Positions 21,040 through 33,195 are shown, counted from the first letter of the stretch. The stretch: 64,000 bases of DNA from Pyropia yezoensis (GCA_009829735.1 CM020619.1:5224083-5288082), one strand, 5' to 3'. The notes: a model not told the origin generated them from the letters alone. Numbers and translations are program-made.

Positions 21040-23233
21040 CTACCTCAACCGATAGCGAAGGAGGTTCGAGAAGGTCCCGTTGCGGCCGCGGAAGTTGTAC
21101 GACGCCGCCACATCCAGGTCCCGGGGGTTCTTGGCGTTGGGCCGGCACGCGAGCGTGCCCGACATGGTCTCGCCAACCTCCATGGCCAGCGCCCGGTCCA
21201 GGTACAGGACCGTCTGCTTCCAATGGGTGGCGTGCGTGTAGGGCCCCGTGGACAGCACTACCGGCTTGTGGCAGTGGGTAAAGGAGACGTCAAAGAAGGA
21301 GACAATGGCGTGCACGAAGTCGGTCCGCGCGGCTGTGAGCGTGAAGGGTGCCGCAAAGCAGAGCTGCTCCTTGGTGACCGTCGCCACGTCGACCTGCAAC
21401 ACAGGCACAATGTCCGACATAACCTGTTCGGCGTCTACCTCGTCCACGAGCGGCTCGGTCAGCGCCAGGTTCTTGATGCAGCTCATGTCAAAACCGTAGA
21501 CGTTCTCCCAAAAGTCAATCTTGTCCTTCTTGTACACCGCGTCCTCAATCGCACACACGTAGAGGGTGGCCTTGTCGGGGAAGATGAGACCGCCCGGCGC
21601 CAGCCACTTGTCCCGCGCGTACAGCACCGAGTCAAGCATCGACTCGTAAAAGAGGAAGTATCCCATCCACTCAGAAATGATGATGTCGACCGGCCCCGGG
21701 AGCGTCACCTCCTCCATCTTGCCCTCAATGATTTCAATTACGTCGTCATAGTGGTTGCGCTTGACAATTTCCCGCGCCTGGTCCACAATCTTGGAACACT
21801 CCACGGCGTACACTTTCTTGGCACCCGCCTTGCACGCAAACATGGACAGCACACCGGTGCCGCAGCCCACGTCCAGTACCGTCTTGCCGGCAAACAGGTG
21901 GGGGTTCTCCATAATAGCGCGCATGTAGGCCAGCGTCCGGGTGCGGTCCTTGAGCATTTGCTCTGTAGAAGGGGTGACCAGGAGGACCAACAACCAAAAA
22001 GGGTGACAGCGCCGGCACACAGAAGACGACTACCCCAAGACAGGTTGAACCGTAGGAATTCCAATGTCAAGTCAGTATGCAGAACACATACCACAGCCAG
22101 AGGCTTCTCGAAAGGCAGCAGGGCTACCTCGAACGGGGAGGACAAACACAGTCAAAGTGTCACGCACGGCTCTGGCAGCTTGACCGGACAAGGAGAACGA
22201 CAGCGGAGTAAAAGCAACAACGTACCGTCTGTGAAAGATGAGAGTCAAAGGAAGCAAGGGGCGACGCGAGACGGAAGCAACAGCCACAGCACACAGGACG
22301 AAAGCACCACATGAACAGCTCCCACCACAACCAGCGGGTGTTAGCAGTCCAAAGTGCCGCGTCGCACCCGAGCAGGCATTACGCCGCTCCTCCGCAACCC
22401 CCACTCGCCTCAATGAAACAGCTCGCCACGTGTGGGGGCGCCCTCAAAAAAAAAAAGCCCATAACGCGGAAAACGGGATGTCTCTCAAAACGCACGACTG
22501 CGACGCATCACAACAGACAAACACACACACACAAACAACCGACACACGCCAGTGTGCCGCACAAGAAAACAGGACGAAACCACCCCCACGACCGAATCGT
22601 GTCAGTTGGTGCGCCGGTGCAGGGCGTCGCGTCCAAGCGCCTAGGGGTGGCACCGGCTGGGGAGCGGTCGCCTTCTGCGGCGGCCGCCGCATTGGACGCC
22701 TCCTCGCCAACCCCACCGCCACGCCCCCCTCTCCCATCCCCACCCCATCACAAGACCCCAACTGCACTAGCGTCACCCCCACCCCACGCCCCCCACCTCC
22801 TGGCAAACCCACGGCGCGGGAGCCCCCCCCCCCCCCCCCCCACCAGAAACCACCTCGCCGAAGCCCTCTCCCTCTTTCACCGCCCCCCAAACTACAACAG
22901 CACCCACTGCCAACCCCCCCGTTCAACGTACATGCCAAAGTGGGCGTAGGAGTTGAAGTAGTAGTCGGCCGACGTCGAGTCATAGTCACACTCGCCAATC
23001 ACGCCCGGCGAGCACCCCTCTGGCAGCATCTTGTTGAGCTTGGCCGCCGTCTCGGCGGGGGGCCCCCCATTCACCTCGAGCGGCGGCGCGCTGCCAGAGG
23101 CGTCCATGGCGCCGCCGCCGCCGCCACCCCCACCACTGCCGCCGTCCCCGCGGCGGCCGCCCGTGTGGGCACTGCTGCCGCCGCCGCCGCCGCCAGACCG
23201 GGATGCGGGCGCGCGGCCGCCAGTCGACGCCAT
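21040..23233 (-). CDS. Type I protein arginine N-methyltransferase (PRMT1-like)
   Basis: Exon 1 is 23233-22932 and the main exon is 21962-21040. The enzyme makes asymmetric dimethylarginine on histones and RNA-binding proteins. Exon 1 has a Gly-rich leader and ends SADYYFNSYAHFGM, the first helix of the family core. The main exon starts EQMLKDRTRTLAYMRAIM and carries motif I VLDVGCGTGVLSMF, post-I YAVECS, the double-E loop SEWMGYFLFYESM and the THWKQTVLYL loop, ending LLRYRLR. Exon 1 ends in phase 2 at a strong GTACGT donor, whereas the downstream acceptor (CTTCTACAG) needs one preceding base. About two residues (His-Glu in PRMT1) are unaccounted for, so a micro-exon of a few bases probably lies in the intron, or one splice site is wrong. 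The catalytic domain is complete otherwise. Confidence 0.9.
21963..22931 (-). other. Intron region of the PRMT1-like gene
   Basis: About 970 bp with donor GTACGTTG and acceptor cccttctacag. It is AT-richer than the exons and includes CA-rich simple sequence near 22521-22550. The phases of the two flanking exons do not match, so this interval probably contains a very small unrecognised exon. No 5- or 7-base candidate encoding the missing His-Glu with AG/GT flanks was found by eye. Confidence 0.7.
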
Positions 23234-24733
23234 CGTCAGTCGGCGCTGCCCGTAAAAAGGCCTACAGCACCACCCCTTGCGCGGCGCGCGGGGGGGGGGG
23301 GAGGGGAAGCGGGAGGGGGGCGGCCGGCGCGCGTTGGGAGACGGTCGGGGAAGGGGGGATGGGGGACTGGGGATGATGCGACCGGGCAGACAAGGAGGAC
23401 AACGATGACGACGGCGGCGGCGACGGCGGTGCTCGTAACTACCTGTGCTGGCGCTGCCGTTGTGGGGGGTTGCAGGGCCCGTGCCAGCGAGCGTGTGTGC
23501 CCGTACGACCCCCCTGCGAGGGGGGGGGAGGGGGGGGAGTGCTCAGACCACCGCCGGCTCACCGGCGGCGGCAAAGGGGAAAGGGGGAGCCGCCGGCGGT
23601 TTCATGGGCCCCAGCGGGGGGGGACTTTGGCAGGACTGCGGACTTGTTCGCTCTTGAGGTCGCGAATTCAAATTGACGGCGCCCCGCGGATCACCGACGA
23701 AGCGCCGAACGGTTCTCTTTTTTGAATGAAAGGGGACCGCGCAGACGAAAGCACCAAGCATCGCCGCCGCAGTGGCGGTGGCGGTGGCGGTGGGGGTGAG
23801 GGGGTGAGATGGACGGGGTGGGGGTGAGGAGCCCCAAAGCGCTGGCCATTGCGCTGCGGACGGGCACTCCTGCAAAGTACCGCGCGCCGCGGTAGGGCCT
23901 ACCGGCGCGAGGGAGGGGCGGCGCCCGGGACCACGCCAGCCGTCGCCGCTGCACGGCTCTGAGGAAAGAAGAGAGTGCAGAGGGGGCGCGGTTCACAAAC
24001 GGGCGCGGGAATGGGCTTCTGGAGGGGGTCCGGAGGGGAGCGGCGGTGCGGCGGCACCGAGGGGTTGGCCACCACGCTGCGCAGCGCTGCCCGGCCGCTG
24101 CGGGACACCCCCGCGCACACGACGCGCTGACGCTGTGCCAGAAAAGAAAGGGGGCTGCGGAGGGGGGAGGACGCGTGTTGCCGGCGGCCTGGCTCCTACT
24201 ACCACAAGAGGCGCGTGTTTTTTTTTGTTCGCTTTTCGGAGGGGGGGGGGGGGGGGGGCGGAGGAAGCGACGGCCGCCGCAGTGGCAGAGACTGCCGCCC
24301 CCCCACCGCCGTGGGCGGCCGCTTCCACAGGCCCCACTGCTCCCCCGCCCTGGGAGGCCAAGAGCCGCGCCCGCCGGCCGCGCCCGCCGGCCGCGCCCGC
24401 TTCCACAGGCCTCACTGCTCCCCCGCCCTGGGAGGCCAAGAGCCGCGCCCGCCGGCCGCGCCGCGCCGCGGTACCACCGCGCGGAGGAAGGCAACCGCGG
24501 TGCGGTAACCCCCCCGGCCCGCCTTACCGGAAACCCTCCCCGGGGCACCCTCCACATCCCCCTTCCCACCTCCCGCCCAGGGGTCCGTCGGGGGGCTGGC
24601 AGCCACCCCCGCCCGCCCCCGGCGTGCTGATGTGTCGACCCCCCCACTCCCCCGCCGCATGGCCGTCCCCCACCACCCCTTGCGCCACCCCTTCTCCCCC
24701 ACTCACCCTCAACCCCCCGACGGCATTCTTTCG
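23234..24733. other. Gene-free stretch
   Basis: Upstream region of the PRMT1-like gene and 3' flank of the G-patch gene. It contains G runs near 23290 and 24238 and a 78-bp tandem duplication. The minus-strand open frame across it is Arg/Pro-rich and contains the tandem duplication; no domain is visible. Confidence 0.4.
24322..24461. repeat. 78-bp tandem duplication
   Basis: The sequence starting cttccacaggcc is repeated 78 bp later with one or two differences over about 60 bases. Both copies carry ctgggaggccaagagccgcg. It is non-coding as far as can be seen. Confidence 0.85.
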
Positions 24734-27700
24734 TTACTCGGTGGACGGGGTGGACGGGGTGGACGCGTCGCCGTCACGCCGCGCCGTCGCGGACGGCGGC
24801 GGGGAGGGCAGGCCGGGGCCCCAACGGTCGCCCCCGCTGCCGCCGCTGCCGGGAAGAAGGGGGGCGTCAAGGCACGCTGCCGCCGCGGCAGGGTCCACCG
24901 GCGCCCCCGCCGTGGCGGCATACGTCGCTGCCGCCTCTGCCGCCGCCTCCTCCTCCGCCTTATCCATTGTCACCGGCGCCGACGTTGTCACTGCCGCCAC
25001 CGCCGTTGCCGCGGCCGTCGACATTTGGGTCGCCGCCGGGGGTTTCACGGACGGTGGTGGCGGGGGGGGCTTGACCGGCGGCACCAACCCCCCCGGCTTG
25101 CTCGCTGCCGCTGCGGCTGCCGCCACCGCCGCCGCCGCGACCGCTGCCGCCCTTGCGCCCGCCGCTGCGGCTGGTGGTGGCGGAGGCGGTGGTGGCGGCG
25201 GTAATGGCGCTGACGTGGGCGCCGGTACCGGCGGTGCAGGGAGTGCGTCGGTGGGGGCGCCCGCCCGCATTTCCCCTTTAGGGGAGGGGGCGTCCACTGC
25301 GGCCGCGGGGACCCACTCGAACGCGCCCCCCGCCCCCAGGTAGCGGACCAGCAGCCACGACGGGGCGGCCGCCGCGCCGCCGCTAGCCGACCCGGGGGAA
25401 GGCACCACCACCGTCGCCTGCCGGCGGGCGTCCCGCCCCCCGCCCCCGCCGCCGCCAACGACGGTAACGGTGCGGGGCGGCGGCGGCGGCGGCGCGACGC
25501 CCCCCACCAGGTGGTTGATCGGCAGCCGTGACACCAGCGACCCGCGGACGACGCGGGTGGCGTCCCGTCGCCAGGCGGCCCAGTCGGCGGCGACGGCCGC
25601 GGCGTTGACGGGGGCGGCGGAGTCGGCGGGGGCGGCGGCGACGGCGGGGGCAGCGGCGACGGCAGCGGCCGCGGCGGTGGCGTAGGGGGTGCCGCCGTCC
25701 TTGCCGGAGGTGGCGGTTACCTTGGCAACCGCCGCGGGCCCCGCCGCCGCCACCACCGCGGCCGGCGTTGCGTGGGCGGGAAAGTCGGTCGCGTCCACCA
25801 CCACCACCGCGCGGCCGCCGAGGGCGGCGGCCGCCGCCACGGCAGCGGGCGTCCCCTGCCCGCCCACCCCCGCCGCGGCCGGCACGCACGCCGCGGCGGT
25901 TGTGAGAAAGAGGGCCAGCCGGGGGGGGACGCCCAGCCGCGTCAGTACCTCCCGGTAGGCAGGCACGTAGGGCGGCTCGGCAGGCGGCGCACCTGCCGCC
26001 GCCGCTGCCGCGCCGGCGCCGACGCGACCGTCGCCACTGCCGCTGCCGCCGCCGCCGCCACGACCATCAAGGTAGGCGATGAGGGTGGCGCCACCAAGGG
26101 CGGGCGAGCCCAGCCGCAGGGCCGCCGTCTCGGCTGACGCCCTGCGGGCGGAGCCCCGGTGGACGAGCGCGATACGGAGGGAGCGGGCAGTGGCGGCGGC
26201 TGCCGCCACCGCGTTGCCGCCGCCGCCGCCGCCGCCGCCGAGCCCGCCACCCGCGGCGACGGCCGCCGCGGACTGAGCGGTCACGTCGGTGAGGCGGGTG
26301 AGCTTGGCAACCAACCCCGGCGTGGGTGTCGGCGGCGGCAGCGCTGCATAGGCTGCGTCGAGGGCGGGAAGCCACGCCACCACAGCCGCGGCGTCTGGGG
26401 GCGGCGTACCACTCGCAGAGGCGGCGGCGGACGTGCCGGCGGAGGCGGCGGCGGAGGCGCGCGCCCACACCCGCAGCGCGGCGGTGGCGTCGGTGACACC
26501 CTGCACCAACACCGCAAGCGCCCGGTCGTCGACGACCAGTGCCGCCGCCGCACCGGCCGTTGCCGCCGGGGTGCCGGCGGGGGGGGGGGAGGACCGGAGG
26601 GCGGCGGAGAAGGCGGCCACGCGGCGGGACTCTGCACCCGCAATGAGCACGTCCATATCAACAACAATCGCCCGGCGGGTGTCGCGGGTGGTGGGGGGCA
26701 AGGGGGCCGCCCCCGCCCCCGGCGCTGCCTTGCCTGCCGACGCTGCTCCCACCACCGTCGCCGCAGAAGCCACGGACGCCGCCGACGCCACGCGACGGCG
26801 TTTGACCTGCCGAACGGGCGACGCGCTCGGGGCGGCAGTGGTGGCCGCCGCCAGCCGAGGTACCCGCGGCAGCAGCGGCGGCGGCGGCGGCTGCACCCGC
26901 CCCGTGCGGACGAGGGAGCCGAGCCCCGCCGGCCGGGTCATGGGCCGGCAGTGCTCGGGCAGCGTCCCCGCGGGGGTGATAACACCCTGGTTGGCCGCCC
27001 CCAGCCCGCCGCCGTCCCAGCCATGCCGCCGCATCAGCCGGCTGGCCACCCCCCGGGAGCTCGCCTCAATGCCCGCGCCGGGCGCCCACGGATCCACGAC
27101 GCCGCGGCGTGACGCGGCGGCTGCCGCGGCAGCTGCGGCCGCGGCGGCGGCCGCGGCGTCCGCGGCGGCGACCGACAGGGGTGGGGGGGGGGCCGCCGAG
27201 GCGGCACCATAGAACGCCGCCGCCACCGCCTGGGACTGCGCCCACGTCAGCTCGCGGGGGGGGGGCGGGGGGGCGGGGGGGCGGGGGGGGCGGGGGGGGC
27301 GGGTGGCGTCTGCGTTGGGCGCCGAGCCCCCCGCTGCCGCCGTACCGCCTGACGCCGCCGCGCCGCCCGCTGCCGTCGCGCCGCTGACGCTACAACCACC
27401 GCTGTCGCCGCCACCATTGGCACTACCGCTGCCGCCGCCATTGCCAGCCGCCGTCCCTGACGGGCCGCCCACGTCAGCGGGCGTAGCGGCGGCCGGCGGG
27501 GCGGCGGCCGCCTCCTCCGCACTCCTGTCGCTGTCAAAGGCGCCCTCGAGGAGCCTGCGCGTCAGCAACGACGCTTCAAAGTGGAGGGGAGCAGGCGACG
27601 GCACAGCGGCTGAGGGTTCGGAAGGGGGGGGCGTACCGGCCGGCGGAGGCCGAGGGGGGTTGGGGGCCGCGCCCGCAGCCGCTGGGGTGGCAGCAGTAGC

Positions 27701-27770
27701 CGGGGCCGCAGCGGTGGCACGGCCATTCATGGACGCACCCCGACCGCTGCTGCTGCCGCCGCCGCTGCCG

Positions 27771-27819
<49 letters not shown>

Positions 27820-29892
27820 TGCTGCCACCACCGCGAGCTGCCGCCCCTGACGGGCCGGCCGCGCCAGCGGGCGTGCCTGCAGTCGGGGCCTCCTCGCTCT
27901 CGCTGCTGTCAAATGCGCCCTCGAGGAGGCTTCGCGTCAGCAGCGAGGCGTCATAGCGGCGGGGTGGGGGGGGGGGTTGGACCTGTGGGGGTGCGGAACG
28001 GAGGGGGGACACGGCCGAGGAGGGGGGGGGGGCGGGTGCTGTGCCCGCGGCCGCAGCAGCGGTCGGGCCATTAACGGCCGCACCACCGCCACCACCGCCA
28101 CCACCGCCACCACCACCACCGCCGCCGCTGCCGTCGCCGCCTGCCGCCAAAGCACCGCCGCTGCCGCCGTCACCACTGCGGTCAGCGCACCCGCCCACCA
28201 CCGCGGCGGGCACGCCCAGGCTGATATCCCGCAACGACGGCCAGCCCAGCGTACCGTGGAGGCCGCCCCCCCAGGGGCGCCCCTCCGTCACCCCCCCCCG
28301 CCCACTACGGGCGCCCACACACGAGCACGAGGACGGACACGACGATGCGGACGAGCGCGAGGACGTGTCAGACGTGGCCGCCGTCAACGACCCAGACGAC
28401 GGCGCGGGGGACGCCGCCCCCGCACCTGCGGCGCCGCCGTCCTGGTGACCCCCTGCGCGGGGGCGCTTGGGCGGGCCGCCGCCGACCCCCGCCCCGACCC
28501 CCCCCCCCTGGAACCGCCACCACCAGCGCGCCCACCACCGGCGCTCGGAACGCGGGCGGGTGGCCCCTCCCCCCCCTCTGCCGGCTCCCCCACCTGCCGC
28601 CACCGCCGCCGCGGCCGCGGCACCCGCACCGCCTCGACATTGACCCGCCGCCGCCGCGGGCGGGCGGCCGCCAGCGCCCCCGGCGGGGGCGCCACCGCCA
28701 CGCCCCGCCGTCGCGCCAGCTGTGACGGCGTCAGCGCGTCCACGGCGGCGGCCTCGGCGGCAGCCGCCGCGGCCGCCTTGGCCGTCGCACCCACCGCCGC
28801 CGCCTTGGCCGCCGCCGCCGCCCGTGCCGCCGCCGCCCCCCCACCAGGCGCCCCCCCCGGCGCGGCGCGCCCCCCACCGGCCGTCGTCCCCCCCTCTGGG
28901 AGGAAAGTAGGCGGGGCCGCCGGAGGGGGTGGCGCCACGGGCACGTCGCCAAGCCCCCACGGGGCGGCGAGCAACGCCGCCCAATCGGCGGCGGTCATCT
29001 CGCCCATGCGCTCCACGTCCGCCACGTCCCGGCGCATGTGGTCGAGGAAGAGGGCGGCGTCCAGCGTCGCCCGTCCGTACCGCCGCGCCGCGGGACCCGC
29101 CGGCGGGGACGCCGCCCACCCGGCCCTTCCGTCTGCGACGGCGGCAGCAGCAGCTGCAGCGGCCGCTGCGGCGCCAGCTGCACTAGCGACCGTGGCGGCG
29201 GGTGCCGCCGCCGCCGCAGCCGCCGCCGCCGCCGCCGCTGCCGCCTCTGCCGCTGCCGCCGCCACCGCTGCCTCCCCCGCGGCGGCCGCCACCCCGTGGT
29301 CGGGATCCGCGTCGGCGGGGTAGGGCACGACCCGTCCCGGCCGCGCCGCGGCCGCCGCCTCGTCCGCCGACGCCACCCCGTGACGATCCGCAGCGGCGGC
29401 CGCGGCGGCCGCGTACCGCCGCTGCGCGACCGCCGCGTCCACGTCCGCCACGCCCAGGTGGGTGGTCGCCGCGGCAGCGGCGGTGGGGCAGCCGCGGCCG
29501 CCGCCGCGGCGGCGGCGGCGGCCCCGCCCGCGGGCACGGTCGCGGGTGCGCCCGCCGGCGGCGGCCGACGATGGGTCGGCCGCGGTGGCGGCGGCGGCCG
29601 CCGCCGCACCAACAGCGGCGGTCCCCTTGGCGACGGCCGCCACCGCCGCCGCCGCCACTGACGCCGCGGTGGCAGCGGTGGCAGCGGTGGCAGCGGTGGC
29701 GGCGGTGGCGGCGGCAGCCGAAGGTGGCAGCGGCGGCGTCGGCGCCTCGCCGTCGCCCCCCGACGGTGGGTACGGCGAGTCGGCCCGCCCCGGCGACAGC
29801 GGCGACTCGGCCGCCACGGGGGAGAGGGGTACCCACTTGCCGCCGCCGCCGCCGCCGCCAGCGTCAGACGCGGAGCCGGCGGGGGCAGACAT
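24734..29892 (-). CDS. Large G-patch domain protein, frame break in G run
   Basis: Read as one gene of about 1,700 codons. The first part (29892 to about 28500) starts MSAPAGSASDAGGGG and is Ala-rich, with DAALFLDHMRRDVADVERMG as its most ordered segment. At the 11-base C run 28498-28508 the plausible frame shifts by one and continues to the stop at 24734. The second part has two related motifs, ASLLTRSLLEGAFDSSESEE and ASLLTRRLLEGAFDSDRSAE. A G-patch follows near 27060-26930: SRLMRRHG then WDGGGLGAANQG and, after a spacer, RPAGLGSLV. G-patches activate DEAH helicases in splicing or ribosome assembly. Next comes a possible degenerate HAD-like fold (AIVVDMDVLI; VLTRLGVPPRLALFL) and a C-terminal strand-rich piece, SWLLVRYLGAGGAFEWVPA, that may be SH3- or Tudor-like. 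Only the G-patch is firm. The frame break may be a sequence error. Confidence 0.6.
27767..27826. repeat. (CCG)n trinucleotide run in the G-patch gene
   Basis: About twenty CCG-type units encode a poly-Gly tract on the minus strand. A similar tract near 28078-28140 (CCACCG) encodes the equivalent poly-Gly in the neighbouring module, matching the internal protein duplication. Confidence 0.8.
28498..28508. repeat. C11 run at the frame change of the G-patch gene
   Basis: Eleven C on the plus strand (G on the coding strand). Upstream the coding frame reads GGGRAGGGGSRG; downstream the frame shifted by one reads GGGPPKRPRAGGHQDGG. Confidence 0.7.
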
Positions 29893-30852
29893 GAAGGGGG
29901 ACGGCCGGGTTGGGGATGGACGGAGAGGAAAACAGCGGGCGGCCAGAGGGACAAAAAAAAAAAAAAACGCAGACAAAAAGCCAGCAGCAGCAAGAGAGAA
30001 GAAGCAAGAGGGGACGGACGGCAAAAGGGGCAGAGGCAGAGGGGTGCGGGCAAGTGGGGGAGGTGAATGGGAGACGTGAAAAGCGGCAACCACCGCCGCC
30101 AGCACGCCTCGCGGGCGCGGCGCCCTCACCGCGGCGGCCGCGCCGATCACCCGCTCCGACGGCCACCACCGCGCGGCAGCGGCGCCGCGCATGGGGGGGG
30201 GGAGGGGGGGGGGGGGGGCGGCGGCGTGTGTAGGGTGTCGTCGACCCCGGCTGCCTGCCATGTGCCCCGTCCCCGATGGTGACTGGCGCCAAGCGTGGTA
30301 TTTGTTTTGGAATGGCGAGTACTTACAATACATATCGGGTCAGCCTCAGCCGATGCGTGCGAGCGGGGTGAGAGATCTGGGCAACGGGTGACGACCAACT
30401 GTGGGCATTGCCATCTAGTGACGCGTCACCGTGGTCGTTGCCGGGACGTCACGTGGAGCCACCCCCGGTTCGCCCCTGACGTCCAAGTCCGCTATCTGCA
30501 CCTCCCCCGCTCAGTGCCTGTGCGCAGCGGCATGTGCATGTCTACTCTGCTCTGGGAGGGAAGACCGTTGTGGCAACGGCATGCATTGCGGCTCACGTAC
30601 GGACGTGCCCACGGAACTGCACGTTCGTGGCCCATGTCGATCAAAGAGAAATCGGGCGGCGGCATGCCGCCAACACGGAGCCGAAGAGGCGAGCAGGGCA
30701 CCGGGGTGAGTACATTGGGAGGATCGCATGCGTATGGGTCAACGGAGGGCGCGGCCAAACGGGCCGAGCGTCCAGTATGATGCAAGTGAGAAGGAACGCC
30801 ACAGGGATGCGGTGACCGCCGTCGGAAAAAGGTACTCTGACACAATCTATCT
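29893..30852. other. Promoter-type intergenic region
   Basis: Upstream of the G-patch gene. It includes an A15 tract at about 29951 (T-rich on the coding strand), a G run near 30190-30218 and an AT-richer segment at 30295-30345 that could be a core promoter. No gene is seen. Confidence 0.4.
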
Positions 30853-31668
30853 TTGCCGTACCGCCACCGCCGCTGTCCACCTTTCTCGCCGCCACGCGCG
30901 CCGCCGACGACGCTGCTGCCGCTGCTTTTTCACTCTGCCGCCGTCGCCGCCGGCACCGTCGCCGCCGTCGCCGCCGTCGACAGCGCCACCATGGCCACCA
31001 TGGCCACCATTGCCGCACTGGTCGCTGCCGCTGCCGCTGCCACCGCGGTCGCCTCCCTGCACGGGCAATCCCCCGGCAACCGTCTTGGCCAGGCGCTCCA
31101 AGCCCGCCAAGGACGGGCGGAGGCATGTTCGACACCGCTCGCCAGCCCGTCCATGCGAGGCGGCTCGGGGACACCACCCGTGCGGGCGGCGGGCCCCCCG
31201 CTGGGGCCCGCGGCCGCCGCCAACACCGCGGCGCCCGCAGAGCGCCGTCAGCGCGTGGCCGCCGCCACCAGCGGGTGGCGCCCCTGGGGGGCTCCCGACG
31301 GGGAGCCCGTCGGCTCTGTGGAGGGGACGGAAGGGCAGCGGGGGGGTGCCGCGCGGCCGGCCGCCGCCCCGCCCAAGGGGGAGCCCGCCTCGGCAACGCG
31401 CCCCCGCCGCCCGCCGCCTCCATCGGCGCACGGGGCCGCGCCGGCGGTGGCCGTCGACGGGCGCAGACGAGGCGGCGCCCCGCGTGTGGCGTGGCCGCCA
31501 GCACCCGTATCCCTTGGGTCAACCGGTCGATCCCGGGCAACGTGCGCCCCCGTCAAGGGCCCCGCGGGGGGGGGGAGAGGGGCGGGGGGCCCCTGCCAGT
31601 TCTGCGCCGTGGGGACCTACCTGCCTCCCTGCTCACAATCAAGACGCCTTGTCCACCCACTTCGCTAG
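30853..31668 (+). CDS. Possible small hypothetical protein with N-terminal hydrophobic segment
   Basis: Weak call. The 271-residue frame has a hydrophobic stretch (ATIAALVAAAAAATAVASL, about residues 51-69) that could be a signal anchor. An Ala/Pro/Arg-rich low-complexity body follows, with a single Cys pair, PCQFCAVG, near the end. There is no domain. It is listed because the hydrophobic segment and orientation downstream of an AT-richer promoter-like zone are at least consistent with a gene. The alternative is chance open frame in GC-rich DNA, which is common here. Confidence 0.22.
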   Translation: MPYRHRRCPPFSPPRAPPTTLLPLLFHSAAVAAGTVAAVAAVDSATMATMATIAALVAAAAAATAVASLHGQSPGNRLGQALQARQGRAEACSTPLASPSMRGGSGTPPVRAAGPPLGPAAAANTAAPAERRQRVAAATSGWRPWGAPDGEPVGSVEGTEGQRGGAARPAAAPPKGEPASATRPRRPPPPSAHGAAPAVAVDGRRRGGAPRVAWPPAPVSLGSTGRSRATCAPVKGPAGGGRGAGGPCQFCAVGTYLPPCSQSRRLVHPLR

Positions 31669-31748
31669 GACGGCTGCGTCCCGCTCTCCCAGACGCCCCA
31701 CGAAAAGGTATCGTGCGCTTCCAGTGACGTGCCCACCCCCCCTCGCGT

Positions 31749-31775
31749 CCCCCCCCCCCCCCCCCCCCCCCCCCC
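31749..31775. repeat. C27 homopolymer
   Basis: Twenty-seven consecutive C, the longest single-base run I counted in the window. Similar runs include C24 at 34725-34748 and C24 at 62135-62158. Confidence 0.9.
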
Positions 31776-32367
31776 GACAGGAAGGGAATTCCATGCCAGC
31801 GGGCCTGACCCCACAGAGCACAACGGCCGCCCCCCGCCCCCCCTTTTGCCCCGTCTTCCGGCTGCCCCCGGCGGGCGGCGGTGCACGGCGGCGTTGTGGG
31901 AGCGCAGCCGCCGCCCCCCCCCGCGGCCACGGTGGCAGTGCCGCCGCTGCCGGCCGGCGGGGGCGGCGGTCGCCTTTTTGGGCCCCGCCCTCGGGCGGTG
32001 GTGGCTCCTTGGTACTCTCCTGCCTGGCCTTGCCAATGGCCTTGTGCCGCCATGACCGGCTGGGATAGAACCCCCCGCCCCCCGCTGTCCCTGCGGCAGC
32101 AGAACCCGCCTGCCGCGCCGCCCAGCCCCACCCCCCCCCCCCCCCCTGGTGTCTGGCCGCCACCCACTGTCTGATCCCCCCTCCCCCCCCCCGGCGCGTG
32201 GGGGGGAGACGCTGCCCCCCGCCGAGAGCCAAAACGGCAGCGCCCGTTCCTCCTCATGATCCACGTGCGCGCGGGGGGGTTGGCGCCCAGCGACGCGGGG
32301 CACACGGCAGACGCGGTGGGGAGGGGGGGGCGGGGGGGGGAGAGTTGGAGCGAGGCAACGCGCGCCC

Positions 32368-32513
32368 AGCGCAGCACTGCTTGTCGCCTGTCAAAAATTT
32401 CTTGCTTTTTTGGGAAATTCTCGAGCAAAAACCTGCATAAAACCCGCATCGACCCCCCCTCAAGGCATCATAGACACCGCTTTTCCCCCCGTTTCTTGCT
32501 TTCTGCCTATAAC
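32368..32513 (+). repeat. 146-bp inverted repeat, left copy
   Basis: Matches the reverse complement of 39285-39430 over the full 146 bp with about seven substitutions and no gap (about 95 percent). It begins agcgcagcactgctt and ends tctgcctataac. The sequence is AT-richer than its flanks and not coding. Confidence 0.9.
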
Positions 32514-32592
32514 TGTCTGTGGGCGCTGGCGCCCCCCGGGCGGCACCCGTGCCCAAAACCGTGGCGCTCCCCCCCTCGGTCCTTGCCACCCC

Positions 32593-32685
32593 CGCCCCCC
32601 TCCCCCTCTCCCCCACCGCCCCCCTCCCCCTCTCCCCCACCGCCCCCCTCCCCCTCTCCCCCACCGCCCCCCTCCCCCTCTCCCT
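32593..32685. repeat. 24-bp C-rich minisatellite, four units
   Basis: The unit starts cgcccccctccccctctccc at 32593, 32617, 32641 and 32665, so the period is exactly 24. Units are essentially identical. It is polypyrimidine on the plus strand, so triplex or quadruplex structure is possible. Confidence 0.9.
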
Positions 32686-33195
32686 CCCTGCGTCCCGCTC
32701 CCCCGCTTCCCTCTCCCGCTCTTGTCTCTCCCCCCGCTTCCCCCGCCCACCCTTCCGCCGCTCCCAATTGAAAAAAAGACGGCGGGGGCGACGCCAGCTG
32801 GGGTGTGCACCGGCCTTGCGGCCGCGTGGGGGGGGGTGCGCCGGCACCCCCGACCGCCACGTCATGACACGCGGTGGCGTCATGACGTGTACAGTACAGT
32901 ACTATACTTGCTGACGGTACCTCCCCCCCCCCCCCCCCCCCCCCCACCGGGCAACGGTGGGGCCGGCCTGCCGGCCGGCACCCACCCACCCACCCACCCA
33001 CCCGCCCGCCCGCCCACCAAAAACCTACCCGTGGCGTAGGGCGGATGAGCAGGGACGGGTGCCTCCCCCCGGCGGGGCGGCGGGGTGTGGCCGACCGCCG
33101 TCGGCGCGGCACCCCGCCGGCGGCACCGCCGTGGCCTGCGCGGCCGCCGCCGCCGCGCAGGGGAAAAAAAAAAAAAAAGGGGGCCGGCACCCACG

